Positions 35,639-43,994 of a DNA stretch of 64,000 bases are shown piece after piece. The position numbers and the translations under genes were made by a program. Below the pieces are notes generated by a model. It was not told the origin of the DNA. It saw only the letters and a program-made list of their open reading frames with translations, and did not search any database. Every line of letters starts with the position of its first letter. Position 1 is the first letter of the stretch. Source of the DNA: a candidate division TA06 bacterium (lineage in GTDB: Bacteria; Edwardsbacteria; AC1; EtOH8); contig JACRJI010000015.1 in NCBI GenBank assembly GCA_016235665.1, forward strand, positions 48,501-112,500, given 5' to 3'.

Positions 35639-36526
35639 CTACTTTGTGTCCAGTATCACCGGCAGTCCGTCCTTGCCCGAGCCGATGATCACCACCTTTG
35701 CGTTGGGCGAAGAGGCCAGTTTCTCGGTGGCCTCGATCCCCTTCCAGCGGAGCAGCGGCTCGGAAATGCCCTGGGCTACTATGTTCTGGAAGTCGGAGAT
35801 GCCCTTGGCCTCGATCCTTTTGCGCTCGGCCTCCTGCTTCTCTTTGGTAAGGATGAACTCCATCCGCTGGCTCTCCTGCTCGGCCTTGAGCTTGTCCTCT
35901 ATGGCGTCGGTCACCTTGCGGGGCAGGTCGATGTTGCGCAGCGGAGTGCTTTCCACTATAACCCCCCTGGCCGCCACCAGCTTCACCAGGTCCTCGTAGA
36001 TGGTCTTAGCCAGCACCTCGCGCTGCGAGGTATAGAGGGCCTTGGCCTCGTAGCCGGCGGTCACCCCCCGGCAGACCGAGCGGAACTGGGGTCTGAGGAT
36101 CACTTCCTCGTAACTGGGCCCCACCGTCTTGTAGACCTCGGCTGCCTTTTCGGGATCCAGGTGGTACAGACAGCTGATGGAGATTTTGATGGTCAGGCCC
36201 TCCTTGGACGGCACCTCCATGTCCTCATAGGCCTGCTGGGTCTTGATGGACATCTTGGTTATCCGGGCGAAGGGGTTGCGGAAGTTGATCCCGGCTCTCA
36301 GGGTCTTTTCCGAGACGCTGCCGAAGAAGTCCACCACGCCTACATTTCCGGCCGGGATCACGGTCAGGAACCTAGTGAAGGCGATCAGCCCGAAGACCAC
36401 CGCCAGCAACAGGGAAATGGTGCGGCCCTGCCGGAAGGTCTCGTTGTATTGCTTTAGCTTGCTGTTGGCCGAGACCAGGGAATACAGGGCTAGCCCGAAC
36501 ACCACCAGCGAAAAGATGAACAACAT
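35639..36526 (-). CDS. SPFH/prohibitin-family membrane protein
   Basis: A protein of 295 residues from the ATG at 36526, supported by AAGGAGG before it (an upstream ATG at 36571 lacks one). One N-terminal membrane helix (MLFIFSLVVFGLALYSLVSA) is followed by a second near residue 30-48 and the SPFH domain (VGVVDFFGSVSEKTLRAG, about 55-230), then a long charged coiled coil (EDKLKAEQESQRMEFILTKE). It ends with a segment typical of prohibitin homologues. These form oligomeric rings that organise membrane proteins and proteases. It follows pyrC after a palindromic repeat. Confidence 0.85.
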   Translation of the reverse strand: MLFIFSLVVFGLALYSLVSANSKLKQYNETFRQGRTISLLLAVVFGLIAFTRFLTVIPAGNVGVVDFFGSVSEKTLRAGINFRNPFARITKMSIKTQQAYEDMEVPSKEGLTIKISISCLYHLDPEKAAEVYKTVGPSYEEVILRPQFRSVCRGVTAGYEAKALYTSQREVLAKTIYEDLVKLVAARGVIVESTPLRNIDLPRKVTDAIEDKLKAEQESQRMEFILTKEKQEAERKRIEAKGISDFQNIVAQGISEPLLRWKGIEATEKLASSPNAKVVIIGSGKDGLPVILDTK

Positions 36527-36549
36527 GGTTTTTCCTCCTTTTTTATTTA

Positions 36550-36630
36550 CCACAAAGGCACAAAGACACAAAGGTGATGGAATTTACTAACTGTATCGGT
36601 TAAAACCTCTGTGCCTCTGTGTCTCCGTGG
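36550..36630. repeat. CACAGAG-type imperfect palindrome
   Basis: Left arm 36550-36575 and right arm 36605-36630, 26 bp each, match at 20 positions as inverted repeats. Five of the six differences would be G-U pairs in minus-strand RNA, the transcribed sense here. It lies between pyrC and the SPFH gene. Confidence 0.7.
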
Positions 36631-36639
36631 CGATTATTT

Positions 36640-37977
36640 CTATGTCCTTATGATGCTGCCGTCCAACACCGTCATCACTGTCTTTCCGGTCAGGTTGAAT
36701 CCCTTGAAAGGGGTATTGCGGCTCTTGGAGAAGAACTCCTCCGGGTCTACCGTCCACTTGGCTTTGGGATCGAAGACCGTCAGATCTGCCATTTTCCCGA
36801 TTTCCAATTTACCACTTGTGGTGAGACCGGCCCCATGTCCGGCTGCCGAACCATTTCCAATTTTGAGGATGTTCCGGGGATTGAGCGACATCTTTTCCAC
36901 CAGCTGCGACGGGGTCAGGACGCCGGTCTCCACCAGGTTGGTCCAGCACAGGCCCAGCGAGGTCTCCAGCCCGATCATCCCGGTGGGGGCCTGGTCAAAC
37001 TCCACCTCCTTTTCCTCGTGGGAGTGGGGGGCGTGGTCGGTAACGATGCAGTCGATGGTGCCGTCCTTCAGGCCCTCCAGGATGGCCTGGACATCGGCCT
37101 TTCCCCGCAGCGGCGGGTTGACCCTGGTCATCTCGCTGTAGCCCTTCACCGCCTCCTCGGTCAGGGTGAAATAGTGGGGGCAGGTCTCGGCCGTGATCTT
37201 AATGCCCCGGCGCTTGGCCTGGCGCACCACGTCCACCGTCTCGGCGCAGGAGACATGGGCTATGTGCAGCCGGCCCCCGGTCAGGGCCGCCAGCTGGGCG
37301 TCGCGATAGGCCATGGAGCTTTCGGCGGCGTTGGGTATCCCCCGCAGGCCCAGCCGGGTGGCCAAAGCCCCTTCGTTCATGGCCCCGTCGGCCGAGAGGA
37401 AAACGTCCTCGCAGTGGGAGATCACCGGGATGTCGAACATCCGGCAGTAATCCAGGGCCCGGCGCATCAGGTTGGAGTTGGTGACCGGCTTGCCGTCGTC
37501 CGAGACCGCCACCGCCCCGGCATGGAACATGTCGCCCATCTCGGCCAGCTCCTGGCACTCCAGCCCCTTGGTGACGGCCCCGACGGGGTAGATCCCGCAG
37601 TAGGCAGTCTGCCTTGACTTAACCAGCTGGACTATCCCCTGATTCTCCACCACCGGCGTGGTGTTGGGCATGCAGGCCACCCCGGTAAAACCTCCGGCGG
37701 CAGCGGCCCGGGACCCGGTCTCGATGGTCTCCTCATCCTCCCGGCCCGGTTCCCGGAAATGAACGTGCATGTCGAACAATCCCGGGGTGATGACCAACCC
37801 CGTTGCGTCTATCACCTGGGCCTTGGGGTCAATTTCCCCGGCTTTGCCGATGCTCTCTATCTTTCCGTCTATGATCACGAGATTGGTGACCTCGTCCCGC
37901 TTGTTGGCCGGATCTATCACCCGTCCATTCTTAAGGATGACTGTGCCTTCCAGTTTCTGTATCTTTAATTCTTTCAT
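36640..37977 (-). CDS. pyrC: Dihydroorotase
   Basis: A 445-residue class I dihydroorotase closing carbamoyl-aspartate to dihydroorotate. The metal-binding HVHFREPG (H-x-H) opens the barrel after GLVITPGLFDMH, with EDEETIETGSRAAAAGGFT, later histidine ligands in SHCED and HVSCAETV, and the catalytic DHAPHS. The ATG is 2 bp after the pyrB stop; pyrR, pyrB and pyrC form one operon for the early steps of pyrimidine synthesis under a PyrR-type leader. Confidence 0.95.
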   Translation of the reverse strand: MKELKIQKLEGTVILKNGRVIDPANKRDEVTNLVIIDGKIESIGKAGEIDPKAQVIDATGLVITPGLFDMHVHFREPGREDEETIETGSRAAAAGGFTGVACMPNTTPVVENQGIVQLVKSRQTAYCGIYPVGAVTKGLECQELAEMGDMFHAGAVAVSDDGKPVTNSNLMRRALDYCRMFDIPVISHCEDVFLSADGAMNEGALATRLGLRGIPNAAESSMAYRDAQLAALTGGRLHIAHVSCAETVDVVRQAKRRGIKITAETCPHYFTLTEEAVKGYSEMTRVNPPLRGKADVQAILEGLKDGTIDCIVTDHAPHSHEEKEVEFDQAPTGMIGLETSLGLCWTNLVETGVLTPSQLVEKMSLNPRNILKIGNGSAAGHGAGLTTSGKLEIGKMADLTVFDPKAKWTVDPEEFFSKSRNTPFKGFNLTGKTVMTVLDGSIIRT

Positions 37978-37979
37978 CT

Positions 37980-39489
<1,510 letters not shown>

Positions 39490-39523
39490 TTATTATAAAA
39501 AATAGTGTTGGTCCGATTATTTT

Positions 39524-39648
39524 GCCACAGAGCGATGCACTGAGTTTGCCGAAGTGGCTCAGAGACACAGAGTTTCCTTTTACTTAATACCAGAATATTT
39601 AATCAGTAAGTTTTATGACCCCCACTGTGCCTAGGTGTCTCTGTGGCC
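39524..39648. repeat. CACAGAG-type imperfect palindrome upstream of pyrR
   Basis: Left arm near 39524-39544 (GCCACAGAGCGATGCACTGA), an extra inner CAGAGACACAGAG at 39560-39572, and right arm 39624-39648 (CTGTGCCTAGGTGTCTCTGTGG within it). It lies between the pyr terminator and pyrR and would be part of any read-through mRNA. Confidence 0.6.
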
Positions 39649-39664
39649 GGCTAAGCCCCGGAGG

Positions 39665-39712
39665 CAATAAAAAACCTCCCGTCTCGCGCTTTGCAGCGTG
39701 GGTCCGAGAGGT
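39665..39712 (-). terminator. Attenuator terminator of the pyrRBC leader
   Basis: Minus-strand stem ACCTCTC/GGGAGGT (39712-39706 with 39680-39674, one G-U) with an inner CGCT-GCAA-AGCG tetraloop hairpin, followed by TTTTTT. It lies after the PyrR-binding hairpin and about 190 nt before pyrR. Confidence 0.8.
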
Positions 39713-39745
39713 CGATGTATTACGGTTTTCATGAATAAAGCCTTC

Positions 39746-39763
39746 CTGGCCTCACAGGACCAG
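39746..39763 (-). promoter_or_regulatory. PyrR-binding RNA hairpin
   Basis: On the minus strand CTGGTCCTGTGAGGCCAG contains UCCUGUGAGGC, matching the established PyrR anti-antiterminator loop consensus (ARUCCNGNGAGGYU) at its core, inside a CUGG/CCAG stem. It lies about 35 nt after the pyr promoter start. Confidence 0.8.
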
Positions 39764-39802
39764 ATTAAAGGGTTAAAATATTTACCTGACTAATACAACC
39801 AT

Positions 39803-39831
39803 ATAATACACTATTTTTTGCCGTTTGTCAA
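39803..39831 (-). promoter_or_regulatory. Promoter of pyrRBC
   Basis: Minus-strand TTGACA (39831-39826), 17-bp spacer, TATTAT (39808-39803); start near 39796. The whole 39475-39796 stretch is the leader, holding the PyrR hairpin, the terminator and a CACAGAG palindrome. Confidence 0.8.
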
Positions 39832-39855
39832 GAGGTAAAGTGGAATAATCGTAAT

Positions 39856-39883
39856 ATAAAAGACCGAAGCTTATGCTTCGGCC
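39856..39883 (-). terminator. Terminator of the cyclophilin gene
   Basis: Minus-strand GGCCGAAGC, 4-nt loop, GCTTCGGTC (39883-39862; outer G-U), followed by TTTTATATT. Confidence 0.8.
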
Positions 39884-39903
39884 TTTTACCGGAAACCTGC
39901 GGA

Positions 39904-40467
39904 CTATTGTTTCCCCTCGCTGATGACCACCTTCTTGATCACCACATTCTTCAGCGGCCGGTCATTCTCGTCCCGGGGCTGCTTGGCAATGGTATCCACC
40001 ACTTCCATCCCCTTCACCACCCGGGCGAACGGAATGAATCCCATGCCGTCCAGCCGGGCGCATCCGTCGTCCAGGTTGATGAAGAACTGGGCATCGGACT
40101 GGTCGGCTATCGGCTGCTTGCGCGATGACGAGGCCATGGACACCGTGCCCCGCTTGTTGGAAAGTTTTCTGGGCTCCACCCCCATCTTGTCGCCGCCGAA
40201 ACCGTCGTTGGTCTGGTCGGCGTCCTTGGACAGCGGGTCCCCGCCCTGGATCACGAAACCCGGCACCAGCCGGTGGAAGGTGGTCCCGTCAAAGGCCCCG
40301 GCCTTGGCCTTGGCGATGAAGTTGGCCACGGTCTTGGGCGAGCTCTTGGTGGCCAGCTCCAGTTTGATGTCTCCGAACTCGGTGACCAGAGTGGCAAATT
40401 TCTTGGCCTGGGCCCGGCCGCTAAATATCGTTAAAACCAAAGCCAGCAGCAGGATCGTTCTTTTCAT
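39904..40467 (-). CDS. Exported cyclophilin-type peptidyl-prolyl isomerase
   Basis: A 187-residue protein with a signal peptide (ILLLALVLTIFSGRAQA) and a single cyclophilin domain: FATLVTEFGDIKLEL, AFDGTTFHRLVPGFVIQGGD with the catalytic Arg/Phe, and SSRKQPIADQSDAQFFINL with the active-site QFF. It should speed proline isomerisation during folding of exported proteins in the periplasm. Good ribosome site (CAGGAGA). Single-gene unit ended by a hairpin terminator. Confidence 0.92.
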   Translation of the reverse strand: MKRTILLLALVLTIFSGRAQAKKFATLVTEFGDIKLELATKSSPKTVANFIAKAKAGAFDGTTFHRLVPGFVIQGGDPLSKDADQTNDGFGGDKMGVEPRKLSNKRGTVSMASSSRKQPIADQSDAQFFINLDDGCARLDGMGFIPFARVVKGMEVVDTIAKQPRDENDRPLKNVVIKKVVISEGKQ

Positions 40468-40529
40468 TTGTTCTCCTGGGTTAAAGGTTGAATGAACATT
40501 ATGTTTTAGTTATTTTTAACCTCTCCCTT

Positions 40530-40553
40530 ATCCCTCCCCTCGAGGGGAGGGAT
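40530..40553. repeat. Perfect 24-bp palindrome of the TCCCTCCCC/GGGGAGGGA type
   Basis: Two perfect 12-bp arms centred on CTCGAG. It resembles the stem of the tRNA-Gly terminator at 20633-20658 but has no T run. It lies between tonB and the cyclophilin gene. Confidence 0.7.
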
Positions 40554-40650
40554 GCCACAAGGCAGGGTGATGTTAAAAAGCCCGCAAGCTTATGCAACAT
40601 GCCCCGAACAAAACAACGTTCTGTCCGGGGCAAAAAAACCATGAACTCAA

Positions 40651-41469
40651 TTAATCATTCAGGGAAAAAGTAACTGGATACATCACCCAAACTGGGACCG
40701 TCTTGCCGCCCGGAGCAACGGCCGGGGTGAAAATGAATTGTTTGGCCGCTGCTACTGCCGCCTCGTCCAGATCGTCAAATCCAGAGGATTTTGCAATGTC
40801 AGCCTGCCGGACATGGCCGTCGGTACCAATCAGAAGGTATAATATCACCTTGCCCGACGAACCTCTCTGCTTGGCCATGGAGGGATAGACCGGAGCTACT
40901 TTTTTAACTATCTCCGGGGTCTTCTCCATTGCCTTGAACTCACCCTTGCCGGCGTAAGCTTCCTCCTCGCCGACCGTAGCCCCGGTGGCCGTGGCCTCGC
41001 CGGTGGTGGCCAGACCGGCCGACATGGCGCCCATCTGAGACTGGGTGGCGGCGTCCTCGTCGCCAGCCTGTTCATCCGGCACCGGCTTGGGAACGCCCTG
41101 GGTGGGAGCCGCTCCCGGAGCGGTCGCAGATATCTTCTCCTGGGCCACGTCGGACCCGGTCAGGGAAGGCGGCGCTCCCAGCTGGCTGTAGGTGATCTTG
41201 ACCATCGGGGCTTCCACTACCGGTTTGTGGGCTTCAATGTAAGCGTTAACAGCAAAGTAGGAAAGCCCGGCCAGTATCAGGATCAGCGACGATGACAAGG
41301 TCAGCAGCATGGATTTCTTGAGGTTCAGCGGCATCAGGATCTTGGACTGCTTCACCCCGAATCCTATGGCCGCCGTTTGCCTGGATTGAATCATTACCAC
41401 GAAGGTGGCTATCAATGTGCCCACCAGCGCCCCGATCACAGGCAAAAGTATTTCAGCTGTTACTTGCAT
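40651..41469 (-). CDS. TonB-type energy transducer with two N-terminal membrane helices
   Basis: A 272-residue protein. The C-terminal 80 residues are the TonB domain (PEIVKKVAPVYPSMAKQRG, GKVILYLLIGTDGHVRQADI, AAKQFIFTPAVAPGGKTV). Before it is a flexible region rich in Ala, Gly, Thr and acidic residues. Unusually, the N-terminus has two hydrophobic helices (about 6-27 and 51-75) with a basic loop between. The upstream GGAGG at the right distance supports this long start. It should transmit ExbB/ExbD-derived proton-motive force across the periplasm. No TonB-dependent receptor is in the window. Last gene of the PstS-like/TPR/ExbB/ExbD/ExbD/TonB operon. Confidence 0.85.
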   Translation of the reverse strand: MQVTAEILLPVIGALVGTLIATFVVMIQSRQTAAIGFGVKQSKILMPLNLKKSMLLTLSSSLILILAGLSYFAVNAYIEAHKPVVEAPMVKITYSQLGAPPSLTGSDVAQEKISATAPGAAPTQGVPKPVPDEQAGDEDAATQSQMGAMSAGLATTGEATATGATVGEEEAYAGKGEFKAMEKTPEIVKKVAPVYPSMAKQRGSSGKVILYLLIGTDGHVRQADIAKSSGFDDLDEAAVAAAKQFIFTPAVAPGGKTVPVWVMYPVTFSLND

Positions 41470-41471
41470 GA

Positions 41472-42170
41472 TTACTTGCCTCCTTTCTTGACTTGGCCGG
41501 CCTTCTTTTTAGCGTCCTCGATGGCTTTGAGGTCCTCCGGGGTCTGCTCGGTGATGGAGAACCGGGCCACCTGGTTCTGCTGGACCGCATCCATTACAGC
41601 CACCACATTGTTGTAGCTGCTTTCGCGGCTGACCTTGATCAGCACAGTCAGGCGGCAGATCTTCTCGTCCCGTACCTTGTTCAGGCTGTCCAGTACCGTA
41701 CGGGGAATGTCCTTGTCCTTATTCTTGTCCATGAAGGTCTTATAGCGCTGGAGAAACTCGGAACCGCTTTCATACTGTATTCCGGTGCGGCCATCTATGT
41801 GGGCCGGCTGTTTATTGAGATTATCCAGCTTGACCTTTGAGACCAGGTAATCCAGAGAATCGAAAGCTACCGGGGCTGGCACATCGTTGGCTATGTTCTG
41901 CAGAATGGTGCCATCGCCCATTATATTGATGGTCATTACGTTGGATTCCTTGACCGGCTTTGCGGTTTCGGTGGCAATCTCCGGCGGCAGGTTGATCTCG
42001 ATGGCCTGGGGTTCCCGGAACCTGGTGGTGGTCATGAAGAAGATCACCAGCAAAAAGCCTATGTCCACCATCGGCGTCATATCCATGACTATGCCCGGCC
42101 GGCCTTTGCGTTTTCGAAGTCCGGGGCCCTTTTTACCGCTTTCTTGTGGCCCCATGTCTACTGCGCCCAT
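41472..42170 (-). CDS. ExbD/TolR-family protein (second copy)
   Basis: A 232-residue protein from the ATG at 42170, which has GGGAGG upstream; an ATG eight codons earlier overlaps the first exbD-like gene. It has a basic cytoplasmic start, then the single membrane helix MDMTPMVDIGFLLVIFFMTT with the conserved proton-path aspartate (MVD), then a periplasmic domain with an ETAKPV-type linker and KVSRESSYNNVVAVMDAV near the C-terminus, as in ExbD/TolR. It works with the ExbB-like channel upstream. Its periplasmic domain has a large insertion (about residues 90-170) compared with E. coli ExbD (141 residues). Confidence 0.88.
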   Translation of the reverse strand: MGAVDMGPQESGKKGPGLRKRKGRPGIVMDMTPMVDIGFLLVIFFMTTTRFREPQAIEINLPPEIATETAKPVKESNVMTINIMGDGTILQNIANDVPAPVAFDSLDYLVSKVKLDNLNKQPAHIDGRTGIQYESGSEFLQRYKTFMDKNKDKDIPRTVLDSLNKVRDEKICRLTVLIKVSRESSYNNVVAVMDAVQQNQVARFSITEQTPEDLKAIEDAKKKAGQVKKGGK

Positions 42171-42174
42171 GCCA

Positions 42175-42948
42175 TCACCTCCCTTCCTCGCCAAAGGTAT
42201 CTTTGGCGTCAGTTTTAAGGTTAGTAACTAAGCTGAATCTCAGCATGTTGACGTCCTCTTTCTGCAATATCTTGGTCAGGTCCAGCATTTTGCCGGAGAG
42301 ACAGTTCTTGTCCACCATCATCACCATCATCAGCTTAGGATTCCGGATGCGCTCCTCCACCACCGTCCCGCCCACCTGGTCCAGAGGCAGGGGTTGTGAG
42401 GCGTCGCGCCCGGTGGCATACCAGATCATCATGCTGTCGATCCTAGCATTCATCTGCTCCGGCTTTAAGGAGGCTATCTCCTGCTTGGCCAGTTTGGTAA
42501 TGAAGCTTCCGTGACGCCGCACCTCGGTGATGGCCAGTTCGGCCGCCCGGCCCCGGCTTAACGGTTTGCCCGGCGACTTTACGATATCCATCAGCAATTC
42601 CGGGGAGGCCAGCGGCATCAGGGTTCCGCTCATGCCCTTAAGCATCTCCACCGTAGCCCCAGGCTGCAATGAGGCTTCCCGGATGTTGTTGATCAAAGTG
42701 ACCAGGGTGGTGGGCCCGATGCTTTCGGCTAAAGCCTTGGCTTCTTCCGGGGCCAGCACATTCACCATCATCACGTTAGCTTCCGGCACCTTGAAGGGCG
42801 ACCGCGACTCCGGCAGCACCACATCCACGGTGACCGGGGGCCTGGCGTTGTAAGTGGACATGAAGAAGATTACCAGCAGAAAGGCGATGTCAACCATCGG
42901 GGTCATATCCATGACGATTCTGGCCCGACGTTTCATCTTTACCGACAT
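42175..42948 (-). CDS. ExbD/TolR-family protein (first copy)
   Basis: A 257-residue protein with the same N-terminal module, VMDMTPMVDIAFLLVIFFMST including the conserved aspartate, followed by a periplasmic domain that is long for the family and distinct from that of the second copy. KLMMVMMVDKNCLSGKMLDL near the C-terminus corresponds to the usual end of ExbD. Two different ExbD subunits after one ExbB suggests a heteromeric stator. It starts 1-2 bp after exbB and the second copy begins 5 bp before its stop, so translation is coupled. Confidence 0.88.
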   Translation of the reverse strand: MSVKMKRRARIVMDMTPMVDIAFLLVIFFMSTYNARPPVTVDVVLPESRSPFKVPEANVMMVNVLAPEEAKALAESIGPTTLVTLINNIREASLQPGATVEMLKGMSGTLMPLASPELLMDIVKSPGKPLSRGRAAELAITEVRRHGSFITKLAKQEIASLKPEQMNARIDSMMIWYATGRDASQPLPLDQVGGTVVEERIRNPKLMMVMMVDKNCLSGKMLDLTKILQKEDVNMLRFSLVTNLKTDAKDTFGEEGR

Positions 42949-42949
42949 C

Positions 42950-43771
42950 TTATTTTTCTCCTATGGTCAGAAGCTGCTGCATCTCGTAGATCGCCTCATC
43001 GGTGGCGAACTGGAACTGGGACACTTTGTTCATGAAGAAGTTGTTGGCCACGATGCCGCCGATACCGTTGAGAAGGCCGCCGGCGGTGTTGATCAGGGCC
43101 TCGGAGATGCCCAGGGCCAGCTGTGAGGCGTCAGGGGCGCCGGCGTTGGACATGGCTTGGAAGGACCGGATCATGCCGACGGTGGTTCCCAGCAGACCGA
43201 CCATGGTGCCGATGGAGGCGATGGTGGTCAGCATTATCAGGTTGCGCTCCAGCAGCGGGGTCTCCAGCATGTTGGCTTCCTCTATGGACCGCTGGACCTC
43301 GGCGTGTTTCTTATCCGGGGTCAGGTCGCTGTTCTGCACGGCCATGTGCTTTTCCAGGCCGGCCCGCAACACGTTGGCGGTGGATCCCTTTTGGGATTCG
43401 CAGGCGGCGATGGCCAGGGAAAGGTTGCCCGAACGGAGGTGCTCCCTAAATTCCTGCATGAACACCGGAATGGGCTTGGCGCCCCGGGCCCGGGCCAGAG
43501 TAAAAGATCTCTCGATTACGTAGGTGATCAACAGCACCAGCAGCAGGATCAGCACCATCACTATCGGTCCGCCGTCCCGGACGTATTTGGGCAGGGTGTT
43601 GAATATCACGTAAGCCACGGCCCCGCCGATCAGATAGAGGAACAATGTGACCAGACCCATCTTCTTGGAAAAGGCCAGGGCCAGACCCAGGCCCAGGGCC
43701 ACCACGGCTGGAAGCACTCCCATTACAAGTATTTTGACTATGAAAGGAGCTTCGGCAAGTCCTTTTAACAT
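42950..43771 (-). CDS. ExbB/TolQ/MotA-family proton channel protein
   Basis: A 273-residue polytopic protein. After two extra N-terminal helices (about 15-62) comes the MotA/TolQ/ExbB core: a helix (about 72-90), a large cytoplasmic loop with LARARGAKPIPVFMQEFREH, and the last two helices containing ASIGTMVGLLGTTVGMIRSF and EALINTAGGLLNGIGGIVA, the proton-channel signature. It forms the ring around the two ExbD proteins encoded next. AGGGAGG ribosome site before the ATG. The two extra helices are common in the Bacteroidetes-type ExbB group. Confidence 0.9.
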   Translation of the reverse strand: MLKGLAEAPFIVKILVMGVLPAVVALGLGLALAFSKKMGLVTLFLYLIGGAVAYVIFNTLPKYVRDGGPIVMVLILLLVLLITYVIERSFTLARARGAKPIPVFMQEFREHLRSGNLSLAIAACESQKGSTANVLRAGLEKHMAVQNSDLTPDKKHAEVQRSIEEANMLETPLLERNLIMLTTIASIGTMVGLLGTTVGMIRSFQAMSNAGAPDASQLALGISEALINTAGGLLNGIGGIVANNFFMNKVSQFQFATDEAIYEMQQLLTIGEK

Positions 43772-43932
43772 TTAAAAATTTCCTCCCTAAAAAATTGTAT
43801 TTGTTTTTTTGACTCTATGATTCAAAGAGCCGTTATTTTGGGGCAACCAAACTTGCCCCCGGTGTCTTTACTTGTGGTGAGAATTGCCAAGCCTGCCTGG
43901 CTACCGAACCAATTAGGATGACTGTTTTAAAA

Positions 43933-43960
43933 TGATCCTCCTTATGTTCTGGTCCTCCTT
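43933..43960 (-). repeat. Two Shine-Dalgarno-like direct repeats without start codons
   Basis: Minus-strand AAGGAGGACCA and AAGGAGGATCA are spaced 17 bp apart in the 223-bp gap between the TPR lipoprotein and exbB genes. Neither has an ATG/GTG/TTG at the normal distance. The rest of the gap holds only a GGGGCAA/TTGCCCC hairpin at 43839-43859. Confidence 0.4.
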
Positions 43961-43994
43961 AAAATTATTTTTTTATTCAGTTTGTAAATATGCT

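Noticed and set aside
35543..36457. A 304-codon plus-strand open frame over the SPFH gene
   Set aside because: Antisense to a well-supported prohibitin-family gene; composition typical of a shadow.
36619..37617. A 332-codon plus-strand open frame over pyrC
   Set aside because: Antisense to an intact dihydroorotase; no recognisable domain.
40573..40640. The GCCCCG/CGGGGC hairpin as a terminator of tonB
   Set aside because: On the minus strand the T run lies before the hairpin, not after it, so the polarity is wrong for termination.
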